Below, piece after piece: positions 23,700-32,999 of a stretch of DNA of 64,000 bases. Numbering within the stretch: the stretch's first letter is position 1; each line of letters begins with the position of its first letter. Both the position numbers and the translations under genes were made by a program. Location: contig NZ_FNCN01000001.1 of the NCBI RefSeq assembly GCF_900100605.1, forward strand, positions 248,001 through 312,000. The letters run 5' to 3'. Below the pieces are notes generated by a model. It was not told the DNA's origin. It made no database searches and saw only the letters and a program-made list of their open reading frames with translations. The stretch comes from Sinosporangium album. GTDB taxonomy: Bacteria; Actinomycetota; Actinomycetes; Streptosporangiales; Streptosporangiaceae.

Positions 23700-25430
23700 A
23701 TGGACGCCGAGTCATCGATCTGCTTGAGCGACCTGGTTCCTGCCTTGCGCTGGAGCCGGCCCCAGCAGGTCGCCGAAGTGCTGGCCGACCCGCGCCTGCC
23801 CGCCGGATGGTGGGCATCCGTGGGGATCTCGCGCGCCCTCGGCGCCGCCGGGATCGACTGGATCTCCGAGCGGCTGGCTCGATTGTGCGTCTCGCGCTGG
23901 GAGCACCTCCCGCTGAGCGATCTGCTCCCCGCGCTGCAAGTGCACACGGTCGACCCCGCCCTGCCCGCCTGGCCCGAGCCCGCCCGGACCATCGTGACCG
24001 GGCTCGGCGGCTGGAGCCGTCTGCGCAGGCTCACGCCCGGCGACCTGTCCTCGGGTGAGCCCGAGGCCGTCGTCGCCGCCGTGTTCCACGAGGTGCTGAG
24101 CCAGATCCCGGCGCAACAGCCCGCACCGGGCGAAGGCGAACAGGCCGGCTCCGCGGAGCAGGCGCAGACCGGGAAGGGGGCGGAGGCCGCCGAGGCCGCG
24201 TCGCCCCCGGCCGAGAAGGCCTCCCCGGTTCTGCCGCTGCCGCGCCGCGAGACGGCCAGGCCCACCCACGAGGTCGAGGTCGTGCACCCCTCGGCGCAGG
24301 CGGGACCCCCCGCCGCGCCGACCGCCCCAGCCCCTGCGCCCGTGCCGCAGCAGACCGTGCCGGCCGCGGAATACCCGCTGGTCGGCCTGGTGGACGGGCT
24401 GTTCCGGTCCTTCCAGGCCCTGGAGCAGGCCGTCGCGATCGAACGGCTCTTCGCCGCCGACCCCGTCAGTCTGCGGGCGCTCGCCCACCGGCTCGGGGTC
24501 GAGCGCGAGCTGCTCTCGATCGCCCAGCGCACCGCCGAGGAGCGGGTGCTCCAGTGGCTGCGCTCCTCCGAGTCGGCCCCCGTCACCGGCCACCTGTTCG
24601 CCCTGAACGAGTGGCTCGGGTCGGCCGCGACGGAGGAACAGCTCATCGCGGCCGACCCCGCGCACCCGATCGAGGTGCCCGTCCTGCGCACGCCGCTGTG
24701 GCGGGTGCTCGTGGCGCTGATGCACGACCGGCGCTTCCAGGACGGCTGGCTCGTCGTGGGCGACCTCGGCAGTCTCCGGGAGCGCACCCGCGCGCTGATC
24801 GCGAACGGCCCGGCCTCCCGCGACGACCTGGCGGAGCTGCTCGGGCGGGAGCTCGGCATCCGGGCGCACTCGGCGGGCGCGTGGCTCGACTCGCAGCCCG
24901 CCGAACAGGGCCCGGCGGGCCCCGGCTCCGCGCCGGGGCAACCGCCCCAGCCGCTGCCCCGCCGTACTCCCGGTGCGAACGGCCACCACCGCAGCGGTCC
25001 GTCCGTGCCGACCCCGGCGGGCATCGACCCCACGGCGGCCCTGGCGACGCTGTCGGCCCTGTCGGGGGCGAACGGCCGCTCGCACATGATGCGCGGCCAG
25101 CGGCCGGGCGCGCCGTCGGTGCCTCCGCCGCTGACCTCCAGCCCTGCGTCCGACCCTCGGCGGTGGCAGCGCATCGAGGTCACCAGCGAGCACCTGCGGG
25201 GCGAGCCGGTGGCCGTGCCCGAGAACTACGCCGCCCAGCTCGGCATGCGGCCCGGCACGCTGCTGTCGGTCACCGGCCCCGGCGACAACGCCGTCGTCCT
25301 GGTCTGGCGCGACCGCCAGCCGGTGTTCGACTCGCTGCAGCCGGTGCTGATGCGTTTGAACGCCCGCCCCGGCGACCAGGTCTACGTGACCGTGGACGGC
25401 TACCGCCTGGACGCGCAGCTCACAAGCTGA
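23700..25430 (+). CDS. Large protein with a sigma-region-4-like helical segment
   Basis: I do not recognise this 576-residue protein as a named family. Residues 1-150 form a helical domain (SDLVPALRWSRPQQVAEVLA). A Pro/Ala/Glu-rich linker follows to about 220. Residues 222-285 look like sigma-70 region 4 (GLVDGLFRSFQALEQAV, then AHRLGVERELLSIAQRTAEE). Another helical part runs to about 400, then a Gly/Pro-rich linker, and the last 90 residues look like a small beta domain (AAQLGMRPGTLLSVTGPGD). There is no membrane span. Some actinomycetes encode similar hypothetical proteins. A DNA- or polymerase-binding role is inference. Confidence 0.7.
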   Translation: MDAESSICLSDLVPALRWSRPQQVAEVLADPRLPAGWWASVGISRALGAAGIDWISERLARLCVSRWEHLPLSDLLPALQVHTVDPALPAWPEPARTIVTGLGGWSRLRRLTPGDLSSGEPEAVVAAVFHEVLSQIPAQQPAPGEGEQAGSAEQAQTGKGAEAAEAASPPAEKASPVLPLPRRETARPTHEVEVVHPSAQAGPPAAPTAPAPAPVPQQTVPAAEYPLVGLVDGLFRSFQALEQAVAIERLFAADPVSLRALAHRLGVERELLSIAQRTAEERVLQWLRSSESAPVTGHLFALNEWLGSAATEEQLIAADPAHPIEVPVLRTPLWRVLVALMHDRRFQDGWLVVGDLGSLRERTRALIANGPASRDDLAELLGRELGIRAHSAGAWLDSQPAEQGPAGPGSAPGQPPQPLPRRTPGANGHHRSGPSVPTPAGIDPTAALATLSALSGANGRSHMMRGQRPGAPSVPPPLTSSPASDPRRWQRIEVTSEHLRGEPVAVPENYAAQLGMRPGTLLSVTGPGDNAVVLVWRDRQPVFDSLQPVLMRLNARPGDQVYVTVDGYRLDAQLTS

Positions 25431-25465
25431 CGCCCGCGCGCGTGACGCGCTGCGGAACGCCGCAA

Positions 25466-25516
25466 GCAACAGCGAAGGCGGCCCCGGTGATCCACTGGGG
25501 CCGCCTTCGCTGTTGC
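25466..25516. terminator. Strong bidirectional terminator hairpin
   Basis: The arms 25466-25485 and 25497-25516 form a perfect 20-bp stem with an 11-nt loop between two convergent genes. Its position suggests it ends transcripts from both sides. Confidence 0.85.
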
Positions 25517-25551
25517 GTTCTTGCGGTGTTCCGAGGCCGCGTGCGGCACGC

Positions 25552-26007
25552 TCAGCGGTGCGCGGGGCGCAGAACCTTCCGGTAGTACCTCGCGGACTCC
25601 TCGTATCCCAGGGCCTTGTAGAAGCCCGGCGCACGGCGTGTGGCGAGCGCGACGTAGCCCGCCCCTCTGGATCTGGCCCAGCTCTCGAATTCCTCCAGCA
25701 GCGCCCGGCCGAACCCCTGGCGGCGGTACTCGCTCTGGATCATGGCCTCCTCCACCCACGCCACGCACCCGTTGGCGAACAGCGTGAGATGGACGTAGCC
25801 CATCAGGTAGCCGCGGACCCTGCCGTCCACGGTCGCCGCGATCACCAACGCGTCCTCGTCGGCGAGGATCCTGGGCAGGGCCGTGTCGAACGCCGCCCGC
25901 TCGGGCCGGAAGGTCAGCCCGAAGTCTCTCGCCAGACCGAAGATCTCGTCGGCGTCGGTCTCCTCCGCCTTGCGTATCTCGAAGCTCTCGAAGCTCTCAG
26001 ACATCAT
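25552..26007 (-). CDS. GNAT-family N-acetyltransferase
   Basis: The 151-residue protein has a complete GNAT fold. EIRKAEETDADEIFGLAR opens it. Strand 4 reads CVAWVEEAMIQSEYR and is followed by the acetyl-CoA binding motif RRQGFGRALLEEFESWA near 95-111. The C-terminal motif is GFYKALGYEESARYYRK. It transfers an acetyl group to an unknown amine. The first or second ATG (26007 or 26004) may be used. Upstream ribosome-site evidence is weak. Confidence 0.9.
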   Translation of the reverse strand: MMSESFESFEIRKAEETDADEIFGLARDFGLTFRPERAAFDTALPRILADEDALVIAATVDGRVRGYLMGYVHLTLFANGCVAWVEEAMIQSEYRRQGFGRALLEEFESWARSRGAGYVALATRRAPGFYKALGYEESARYYRKVLRPAHR

Positions 26008-26248
26008 GTGTCGGGGCCTTGCTCGTGCAAGGTCATATGGCCTCCGGTGATCGACACGGGTTTGGCTGAGTATTGCGCGCCGACTCCCGCGAACGCCAGA
26101 GCGGCCCCTGCCAAACCAGGTGTCACAGGCGGTCGCGCCCAGGGCCCGGCCGCCTCTGCCGGCAGGCCGTACGCGGGGCCCTTGTCACCGCTGTCACCGC
26201 GCGCGGTCCGCCGGGTGCCGACGACACCCGATCCGGCACCGGCTACCT

Positions 26249-26437
26249 CTAGCGCACCCGTCCCGCCAGCAGCGCCGTCCAGACCGCCCTGGCCCTGCTG
26301 GTCTGCCACCGGTCGGTCTCGGTGACGGCGGTGTGCTCGCCCCGGCGCTTGGTCCGGCGGAGAAAGCCGACTCCCCCGCTGAAGCAGAGCTCGTAAACAA
26401 TGGACTTGCACTCGCACGTCCATTCGCGGACGCGCAC
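26249..26437 (-). CDS. Small Cys-containing protein beside an RsbW-like ATPase, 62 residues
   Basis: A GTG at 26437 preceded by GGGGGAAAGG opens a 62-codon frame: VRVREWTCECKSIVYELCF, then GGVGFLRRTKR, ending with AVWTALLAGRVR. Three Cys in a C-E-C plus C pattern could bind metal. Small proteins of this kind follow ATP-binding proteins in several actinomycetes. It lies 95 nt after the RsbW-like gene on the same strand and is probably co-transcribed. Function unknown. Confidence 0.6.
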   Translation of the reverse strand: MRVREWTCECKSIVYELCFSGGVGFLRRTKRRGEHTAVTETDRWQTSRARAVWTALLAGRVR

Positions 26438-26532
26438 CCTTTCCCCCGCACGAGTTGGAACGCGCCAACTTAATTCCTCGCACTGGGGGGAAGGTCGGGA
26501 AACGTGGAGGTTTCCACGATGAAGACCCCTCA

Positions 26533-27102
26533 TCACGGTTCACCTTCCGCAATCTCAAACCACACCACGCGCCCGTGCCCGCATGGGTGCGTTCCCCACC
26601 GGTCCGCTATCCGGTCGACGAGGAGCATGCCGCGTCCGTTGTCGCTGTCGGCGCCGACCTCCCCCACGCGCGGCTCCCGCGCGTCCGTCCCGTCGTCGGT
26701 GACGTTGACGTGGATCACGCCGTGGCGGTGGACCACGACAAGCGTGATGGTGCCGTACGGCATGAGCCCGGAGTCGCTGTGGAGCACCGCGTTGGTGAGC
26801 ACCTCGCTGACCAGGAGCAGCGTGTCCTCCCAGACGCGGCGGTGCACGCGGGGGGCCAGGAAGGTGCCGACGCGGCGGCGGGCGAGGGGGACGGAGGCGA
26901 CCTCTCCGGCGAGATCCATCCGCAAGAGCGCGCGCGGGGTGCGCCGCGGCGCGGTTCCGGGGTGAGGCCCCCGGTCGCATGCCCTGGTGAGCTGCGGAGC
27001 GCCCGGCGAGTCCGCCGTAAGCAGGCTCGATGCGCGGTCGCGGGTCGTCGGACCAGCCATGTCAAGCACCGTTGACGACATGTTCGGTATCTTTGCGGTC
27101 AT
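26533..27102 (-). CDS. RsbW/HATPase_c_2-like ATP-binding regulatory protein
   Basis: The 189-residue protein carries the anti-sigma-type GHKL ATPase motifs: N box LLLVSEVLTNAVLHSDS near 94-110, G1-type VTDDGTD near 135-141, and the G2-like segment DNGRGMLLVDRIADRWG near 154-170. Such proteins bind sigma factors or act on other regulators through ATP. An N-terminal extension of about 70 residues is Arg/Pro-rich. ATG 27102 has GGGAGCGG upstream. It is divergent from an XRE/DUF5753 gene, a common actinomycete module together with DUF397. Confidence 0.85.
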   Translation of the reverse strand: MTAKIPNMSSTVLDMAGPTTRDRASSLLTADSPGAPQLTRACDRGPHPGTAPRRTPRALLRMDLAGEVASVPLARRRVGTFLAPRVHRRVWEDTLLLVSEVLTNAVLHSDSGLMPYGTITLVVVHRHGVIHVNVTDDGTDAREPRVGEVGADSDNGRGMLLVDRIADRWGTHPCGHGRVVWFEIAEGEP

Positions 27103-27176
27103 CCGCTCCCCACCCCAGAGTAACGAACCGTACACTGAGAGCATGCATTGAGCTCATTCGCGACGCAAGGGGATCA

Positions 27177-27197
27177 GCAAATTGCGCGGAGATTTGC
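27177..27197. promoter_or_regulatory. Inverted repeat in the ATPase/XRE divergent promoter region
   Basis: GCAAAT at 27177-27182 and ATTTGC at 27192-27197 form a perfect 6-bp inverted repeat with a 9-nt spacer, about 100 nt before the XRE start. Possible operator. Confidence 0.3.
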
Positions 27198-27297
27198 TTC
27201 CCACTACTCCGGGCCCCGGATTGCCTAGGGTGAGGAAACCGCTACTCTGGGCGCGAACCGATTGCGAGAGCGATTCACAGTCCACAGGAGGCGATGG

Positions 27298-28146
27298 GTG
27301 GCCCGAGCGGGAAGTCCTACGGTGCGAAGGCGGCGGCTCGCCTCAGAGCTGCGGCGGCTGCGCGATCGGGCTCAGCTCACCATCGAGCAGGTGGCCGAGC
27401 GGCTCGGCTGGTCCGCGACGAAGGTGTCGCGCATCGAGACCTCGCGCGTCGGCGTCGTCCCCAAAGACGTGGGGTTGATGCTCGACCTCTACGCCGTCGG
27501 GGAGACCAAGCGCGAGGAGCTGCTCGATCTCGCGCGCGACGCCCAGAAAAAGGGCTGGTGGCATGCCTTCGGTGACATTCCCACGGAATACGCCGCCTAC
27601 ATCGGGCTGGAGGCGGAGGCGGCCTCCATGCGCAGTTTCGCGCCCCAGGTCGTGCCCGGCCTGCTCCAGACCGAGCACTACGCCAGGGCCATCATCCGGT
27701 CCGGGCTGGTGATCTCTCCGCAGGGCGAGGTGGAGCGGCGCGTCGAGGTGCGCATGGCCCGGCAGGCCCTGCTCTCCCAGGACGACCCCCTGCGCCTGTG
27801 GGCGATTCTGGACGAGGCGGCCATCCGCCGCGAGATCGGCGGGTGCGAGGTCATGAAGCCGCAACTCGATCATCTTCTGGAAATGGCGGACCGGCCGAAC
27901 GTCACCGTTCAGGTGCTCCCTTTCTCTGCCGGAGCCCATCCGGCGACAAATGGAGCGTTTGAAATTCTTGAATTTCCCGAGCCCGCTGACCCGGACGTTG
28001 TGTTCGTGGAAAACTTGACCGGCAGCCTCTATATAGAGCGCGAGACGGACATATATCAATATTCGATGATATTTGACCATCTCCGGGCAAAGGCGATGGA
28101 CCCGGATGAGTCTCGCCGCCTGATCGCACTGACCAAGGCTCAATAA
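27298..28146 (+). CDS. XRE-family regulator with DUF5753 domain
   Basis: The HTH is at about 12-65 (ELRRLRDRAQLTIEQVAERL, WSATKVSRIETSRVG). The DUF5753 domain follows, with SFAPQVVPGLLQTEHYARAI near 115-134, VRMARQALL and LWAILDEAAIRREIGG. The GTG at 27298 has AGGAGG 6 nt upstream. A DUF397 gene lies 28 nt downstream in the same direction. The pair is a well-known actinomycete combination in which the XRE protein regulates or is modulated by DUF397 partners. Base composition becomes more AT-rich near the 3' end (after about 27950). Confidence 0.92.
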   Translation: MARAGSPTVRRRRLASELRRLRDRAQLTIEQVAERLGWSATKVSRIETSRVGVVPKDVGLMLDLYAVGETKREELLDLARDAQKKGWWHAFGDIPTEYAAYIGLEAEAASMRSFAPQVVPGLLQTEHYARAIIRSGLVISPQGEVERRVEVRMARQALLSQDDPLRLWAILDEAAIRREIGGCEVMKPQLDHLLEMADRPNVTVQVLPFSAGAHPATNGAFEILEFPEPADPDVVFVENLTGSLYIERETDIYQYSMIFDHLRAKAMDPDESRRLIALTKAQ

Positions 28147-28174
28147 GATCGACCACCAGGAAAGGGGGCGTGGG

Positions 28175-28411
28175 ATGTCCGCGCTTGAAGTCTCCCGCGT
28201 CACGTGGCGAAAGAGCACACGAAGCGCCAACGGTCAAAACTGCGTGGAAGTAGCCGTCGTGAAGGGCGGCACCGGCCCCAAGGCCGGCGATGTGGTCTTC
28301 ATGGTCCGCGACTCCAAGGACCCGGACGGCCCGCAACTCCAGTTCACCCCCGCCGAATGGGAGGCGTTCCTGGGCGGGGTCAAGGACGGGGAGTTCGACA
28401 TCCCGGCCTGA
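28175..28411 (+). CDS. DUF397 domain protein
   Basis: This 78-residue protein has the DUF397 pattern: VTWRKSTRSANGQNCVEVA near 9-27, VFMVRDSKDPDGPQLQFTP and WEAFLGGVKDGEF. Members are encoded next to XRE/DUF5753 regulators and are related to WhiJ-associated proteins of Streptomyces. Biochemistry is unknown. GAAAGGGGG lies 6 nt before the ATG. It is the end gene of the module and is followed by a terminator. Confidence 0.93.
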   Translation: MSALEVSRVTWRKSTRSANGQNCVEVAVVKGGTGPKAGDVVFMVRDSKDPDGPQLQFTPAEWEAFLGGVKDGEFDIPA

Positions 28412-28417
28412 GGCCCC

Positions 28418-28457
28418 GTCCGCCGAGCGGCCGGGGCTCCCCGGCCGCTCGGCGGAC
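28418..28457 (+). terminator. Terminator hairpin after the DUF397 gene
   Basis: 17-bp perfect stem: arms 28418-28434 and 28441-28457 with a 6-nt loop, followed by a short T-containing tract. It lies between convergent genes and may serve both. Confidence 0.85.
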
Positions 28458-28468
28458 GTTAGCGTTTA

Positions 28469-29125
28469 TTAACGCCCCCGCTCGCCGACGCCCCGCTCGG
28501 TGTCGCCACGCTCACCGACGCCGCGCTCCCCGACGATGGCGGACAGCGCCGCCCGGGCCATGCGGTGGAGCAGCGGGGCCATCGTCTCCCTGGGCAGGTC
28601 CCCCGCGCTGTGCGGGGTCGAGTTGAGCAGCCCGAAGACCGCGTGAGCGGCAGCCCGCAGGTCCGCGGCCGGGCAGCGGGGATAGAGCTCGGCGAGCACC
28701 GTGACCCACTCCTCGGCGTAGAGCCTCTGAAGCCGGCGGATGGCCCGGCGCTCGGGCTCGGGCACGTTGCCGAGCTCCCGGTCGTGCACGGTGATCAGCG
28801 CCGGCTCCGACAGCGCGAAGGCGATCTGCCCCGCGATCAGCGTGTCCAGCATCTGCTCCGCCGAGCCCGCCCCCGTCACCACCTCGGCCGCCGAGGCGCG
28901 CAGGCGCTGGCTGACGTTGAGCAGCATCTCCGCCAGCAGCGCGTCCTTGCCGCTGAAGTGGCGATACAGCGCCGGCCCCGAAACGCCCACGGCGCCGCCG
29001 ATGTCTTCGATCGACACGCCGTGGAAGCCGCGCGCGGCGAACAGGGTGGCCGCCGCGTCGAGGATCTCCGCGCGCCGCGACCCGCGATTACGGGTAGGGG
29101 TCCGGGAAGAGGTCACGTCACGCAT
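28469..29125 (-). CDS. TetR-family regulator of the downstream acyl-CoA operon
   Basis: The 218-residue protein has a TetR HTH at about 17-64 (RRAEILDAAATLFAARGFHG, IEDIGGAVGVSGPALYRH, FSGKDALLAEML). The ligand domain includes TVHDRELGNVPEPERRAIRR, a pattern seen in TetR proteins controlling acyl-CoA degradation. The C-terminus carries a degenerate GERGVGERGDTERG repeat. ATG 29125. It is divergent from the leucine-type operon at 29319, and two operator-like sites lie between, so repression of the operon and of itself is likely. Confidence 0.9.
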   Translation of the reverse strand: MRDVTSSRTPTRNRGSRRAEILDAAATLFAARGFHGVSIEDIGGAVGVSGPALYRHFSGKDALLAEMLLNVSQRLRASAAEVVTGAGSAEQMLDTLIAGQIAFALSEPALITVHDRELGNVPEPERRAIRRLQRLYAEEWVTVLAELYPRCPAADLRAAAHAVFGLLNSTPHSAGDLPRETMAPLLHRMARAALSAIVGERGVGERGDTERGVGERGR

Positions 29126-29138
29126 AGTAGACGAATCA

Positions 29139-29182
29139 GTTAATGATGACTAACATCACGAGCATAGTTAGCCATCATTAAC
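29139..29182. promoter_or_regulatory. Two inverted copies of a TetR operator between regulator and liu-type operon
   Basis: GTTAATGATGACTAAC (29139-29154) and GTTAGCCATCATTAAC (29167-29182) each have the GTTA-N8-TAAC form. The second is the reverse complement of the first with one mismatch. The sites lie 14 and 42 nt upstream of the TetR start. This is what a TetR autorepressor acting on both divergent units would use. Confidence 0.75.
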
Positions 29183-29318
29183 CTGATCGGCCGGCGCGGC
29201 GCTCCCCCCAAGCAGGCGCCGCCGTACGAACGGACGAGGGAGCCCACAACATGGTCGGGTGGCCAGATCCCTGGCGGGTGCCCACACGCCCCGGTGAGCG
29301 CGGCGGGCGGGTGACGCC

Positions 29319-30908
29319 GTGAGTGCGGTTCCCGTGCTCAAGACCTCCGTCGACCCCGGCGGCGAAGGCTTCAAGCACAACGCCGAGACCAACGAGAGGC
29401 TGGCGGCCGAGCTGCGCGAGCGGCTCGCGGCGGCGGCCCTCGGCGGGCCCGAGCGGGCCCGGACGCGCCACGTGGCACGCGGCAAACTGCTGCCGCGCGA
29501 CCGGGTGAACGCGCTGCTCGACCCCGGATCCAGGTTCCTGGAGCTGTCGCCCCTCGCCGCCACCGGGATGTACGGCGACGACGCCCCGGCGGCCGGGATC
29601 ATCACCGGCGTGGGCCGGGTCAGCGGCCGGGAGTGCGTCGTCGTCGCCAATGACGCGACGGTCAAGGGCGGCACCTACTACCCGATGACCGTGAAGAAGC
29701 ATCTCCGCGCGCAGGAGGTGGCCCTCCACAACAACCTGCCCTGCGTCTATTTGGTGGACTCCGGCGGCGCGTTCCTGCCGCGCCAGGACGAGGTGTTCCC
29801 CGACCGGGAGCACTTCGGGCGCATCTTCTACAACCAGGCCACCATGTCGGCCCGGGGCATCGCCCAGATCGCCGCGGTGCTCGGGTCCTGTACGGCGGGC
29901 GGCGCCTACGTCCCGGCGATGAGCGACGAGGCGGTGATCGTGCGCAACCAGGGCACGATCTTCCTCGGCGGCCCGCCGCTGGTGAAGGCGGCGACCGGTG
30001 AGACCGTCACGGCCGAGGAGCTCGGCGGAGGCGACCTGCACGCCCGCGTCAGCGGGGTGACCGACCACCTGGCCGACGACGACGCGCACGCGCTGTCGAT
30101 CGTCAGGAACATCGTGGCGACCCTCGCGCCGCGCCCGCCGCGCCCCTGGGAGACGGCCGAGCCGGCCGAGCCGCTGTACGATCCGCGCGACCTCTACGGC
30201 ATCGTCCCGGCCGACACGCGCACGCCGTACGACGTGCACGAGGTGATCTCCCGGATCGTGGACGGCAGCAGGTTCCTGCCGTTCAAGGCGGAATACGGCC
30301 ACACGCTGGTCACCGGGTTCGCCCACATCCACGGGCACCCGGTGGGCATCGTGGCCAACAACGGCATCCTGTTCGCGGAATCGGCACTGAAGGGCGCGCA
30401 CTTCATCGAGCTGTGCGACCGCAGGAGCATCCCGCTGGTGTTCCTGCAGAACATCAGCGGCTTCATGGTCGGCAAGGCATACGAGGCGGGCGGCATCGCC
30501 AAGCACGGCGCCAAGATGGTGACCGCGGTGTCGTGCGCGCGGGTGCCGAAGTTCACCGTCGTCATCGGCGGCTCGTTCGGCGCGGGCAACTACGCGATGG
30601 CGGGGCGGGCCTACTCGCCGCGCATGCTGTGGATGTGGCCGAACGCCCGCATCTCGGTCATGGGCGGCGAGCAGGCGGCCAACGTGCTGGCCACCGTACG
30701 GCCCGCCGGCGCGGGCGACGAGGACGAGTTCAAGGCCGCGATCCGCGCGCAGTACGAGACGCAGGGCAATCCCTACTATTCGACGGCCAGGCTGTGGGAC
30801 GACGGGGTCATCGACCCCCTCGACACGCGGACGGTGCTGGGCCTCGCCCTGTCGGCGGCGGCCAACGCGCCACTCGACCCCATCGGCTACGGCGTCTTCC
30901 GGATGTGA
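29319..30908 (+). CDS. Acyl-CoA carboxylase carboxyltransferase subunit, methylcrotonyl-CoA type
   Basis: The 529-residue protein has the carboxyltransferase layout, with two crotonase-like halves: [20 protein letters not shown] near 54-73, [20 protein letters not shown], an acyl-CoA site [14 protein letters not shown] and, in the second half, [19 protein letters not shown] and [15 protein letters not shown]. The composition is closer to methylcrotonyl- or geranyl-CoA carboxylase beta than to propionyl-CoA carboxylase. It transfers carboxyl from biotin to the acyl-CoA. GTG 29319; the biotin subunit starts 2 nt downstream. It would act in leucine breakdown. Confidence 0.92.
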   Translation: MSAVPVLKTSVDPGGEGFKHNAETNERLAAELRERLAAAALGGPERARTRHVARGKLLPRDRVNALLDPGSRFLELSPLAATGMYGDDAPAAGIITGVGRVSGRECVVVANDATVKGGTYYPMTVKKHLRAQEVALHNNLPCVYLVDSGGAFLPRQDEVFPDREHFGRIFYNQATMSARGIAQIAAVLGSCTAGGAYVPAMSDEAVIVRNQGTIFLGGPPLVKAATGETVTAEELGGGDLHARVSGVTDHLADDDAHALSIVRNIVATLAPRPPRPWETAEPAEPLYDPRDLYGIVPADTRTPYDVHEVISRIVDGSRFLPFKAEYGHTLVTGFAHIHGHPVGIVANNGILFAESALKGAHFIELCDRRSIPLVFLQNISGFMVGKAYEAGGIAKHGAKMVTAVSCARVPKFTVVIGGSFGAGNYAMAGRAYSPRMLWMWPNARISVMGGEQAANVLATVRPAGAGDEDEFKAAIRAQYETQGNPYYSTARLWDDGVIDPLDTRTVLGLALSAAANAPLDPIGYGVFRM

Positions 30909-30910
30909 CG

Positions 30911-32956
30911 ATGTTCGACACCGTTCTGATCGCCAACCGCGGCGAGATCGCCGTGAGGATCATCCGTACGCTGCGCAAGCTCGGCGTCCGCTCCGTGGCC
31001 GTGCACAGTCCGGCCGACGCGGACGCACGGCACGTGCGCGAGGCCGACGCGGCGGTGCTGCTCGACGGGCCGCTGGGATACCTCGACGCCGAGCGCATCC
31101 TGCGGGCCGCCAAGGACACCGGGGCCGGTGCCGTACACCCGGGATACGGCTTCCTGGCGGAGAACGCGGCCTTCGCCCGGCGCTGCGCGGAAGAGGGCGT
31201 GGTCTTCATCGGCCCGCCGGCGGGCGCCATCGAGGCGATGGGCGACAAGATCCGCGGCAAGGAGACCGTCGCGGCGGCCGGGGTGCCGGTCGTGCCGGGC
31301 GGCGCCGAACCCGGCGACGACCTGATCGAGGCCGCCGCCCGCGTCGGTTTCCCCGCCCTCGTCAAGCCGTCGGCCGGCGGCGGCGGCAAGGGCATGGTGC
31401 TGGTGCGCTCGGCGGAGGAGCTGCCGGCCGCGCTGGAGTCGGCCCGGCGTACGGCGACCGCCGCGTTCGGCGACGACACGCTGCTGATCGAGCGCTTCGT
31501 CGAGAACCCCCGGCACATCGAGATCCAGGTCCTGGCCGACGCGCACGGCACCGTCGTGCACCTCGGCGAGCGTGAATGCAGTCTGCAGCGGCGCCATCAG
31601 AAGATCGTCGAGGAGGCGCCCTCGCCGCTGCTCGACGAGGCGACCCGGACCGCCATGGGCGCCGCCGCCGTGGAGGCGGCCCGGGCGGTGGGGTATGTCG
31701 GGGCGGGCACCGTGGAGTTCATCGTGCAGGGCTCGACCTCCGACTACTACTTCATGGAGATGAACACCCGGCTCCAGGTGGAGCACCCCGTCACCGAGCT
31801 GGTCACCGGACTCGACCTGGTGGAGCTCCAGCTGCGGGTGGCCGCGGGCGAGCCGCTGCCGTTCGGCCAGGCCGAGGTGCGCCTGACCGGCCACGCGGTC
31901 GAGGCCCGCGTCTACGCCGAGGACCCGGCGCGCGGGTTCCTGCCGACCGGGGGGCGGGTGCTGGCCCTGCGCGACCCCGCAGGGGCGAGGGTCGACTCGG
32001 GCCTCACCGAAGGCGGCGTGGTCGGCAGCGACTACGACCCGATGCTGTCCAAGGTGATCGTCTGGGGACCGGACCGGGCGAGCGCGCTGCGCCGCCTGTC
32101 CGCCGCGCTGGCCGGCACGTCGATCCTCGGCGTCACCACCAACATCGCGTTCCTGCGCCGCCTGCTGGCACACCCCGCGGTGGTCGGCGGCGACCTCGAC
32201 ACCGGGCTCGTCGAACGGGTGTCGCCCGAGATCGTCCCGGAGGCGGCCGTGCCCGGCGAGGCCGTACTCGCCGCGGCGCTCGCATTCCACCAGGACCTCG
32301 TGCCCGAGCGCCCGCGCGACCCGTGGGAGGTGCCCGACGGGTGGCGCGTCGGCGAGGCCGCCTTCTCGACCTGGCGGGTCGAGACCTCGGGCGGCGTCAC
32401 CGACGTCGAGGTGAGCGGCCTGCCCGCCTCAGGCGCCCGGGTCCGGCTCGCGGGCGGGCCGATCCGCCACGGCCGCGTACGCGCCGACGGCGGCGACCTG
32501 GTGGTGACCCTCGACGGGGCCACCCGGCGCTACACCCGCGCCCGCGACGGAGAGACACTGTGGCTGGGGAGTGAGGGCGCCGCCTGGGCGTTCACCCCCC
32601 ACCGGCCCGGCGACCCGGAGGACCTCTCCTCGGGGGCGGGCGCCGGCGGCGGCGTGGTCCGCAGCCCGATGCCGGGCACCGTGCTCGTGGTCAAGGCCGC
32701 AGTGGGCGAACAGGTCGCCGAGGGGCAGCCGCTGATGATCGTCGAGGCCATGAAGATGGAGCACACGGTGGCCGCGCCCGTCGCGGGCACCGTGGCCGAA
32801 CTCGCCGTCAGAGCGGGGCAGGCCGTCGAGATGGACGCCGTCCTCGCGGTCGTGGAACCGCAGGAGGCGCCCCAGGGACAGGCCCCGGGCGAGGAGGACG
32901 CCGTGCGTGCCGCGGACGCGGGACCGGCGGCGGGGCTGGCGGGGGCCGCGTCATGA
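30911..32956 (+). CDS. Biotin carboxylase/biotin carrier subunit of acyl-CoA carboxylase
   Basis: The 681-residue protein begins [20 protein letters not shown] and has the biotin carboxylase ATP-grasp ([14 protein letters not shown] near 154-167; [28 protein letters not shown]). The C-terminal biotin carrier domain has EAMKME with Lys615 as the biotinylation site. It carboxylates biotin with ATP and bicarbonate for the carboxyltransferase upstream. ATG 30911 lies 2 nt after the previous stop. The C-terminal 30 residues are an acidic/Gln/Gly-rich tail. Confidence 0.94.
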   Translation: MFDTVLIANRGEIAVRIIRTLRKLGVRSVAVHSPADADARHVREADAAVLLDGPLGYLDAERILRAAKDTGAGAVHPGYGFLAENAAFARRCAEEGVVFIGPPAGAIEAMGDKIRGKETVAAAGVPVVPGGAEPGDDLIEAAARVGFPALVKPSAGGGGKGMVLVRSAEELPAALESARRTATAAFGDDTLLIERFVENPRHIEIQVLADAHGTVVHLGERECSLQRRHQKIVEEAPSPLLDEATRTAMGAAAVEAARAVGYVGAGTVEFIVQGSTSDYYFMEMNTRLQVEHPVTELVTGLDLVELQLRVAAGEPLPFGQAEVRLTGHAVEARVYAEDPARGFLPTGGRVLALRDPAGARVDSGLTEGGVVGSDYDPMLSKVIVWGPDRASALRRLSAALAGTSILGVTTNIAFLRRLLAHPAVVGGDLDTGLVERVSPEIVPEAAVPGEAVLAAALAFHQDLVPERPRDPWEVPDGWRVGEAAFSTWRVETSGGVTDVEVSGLPASGARVRLAGGPIRHGRVRADGGDLVVTLDGATRRYTRARDGETLWLGSEGAAWAFTPHRPGDPEDLSSGAGAGGGVVRSPMPGTVLVVKAAVGEQVAEGQPLMIVEAMKMEHTVAAPVAGTVAELAVRAGQAVEMDAVLAVVEPQEAPQGQAPGEEDAVRAADAGPAAGLAGAAS

Positions 32957-32999
32957 GGGCGGCGCCGTACACCGCGGCGTGCGGGAGAAGGGAAGAGTG

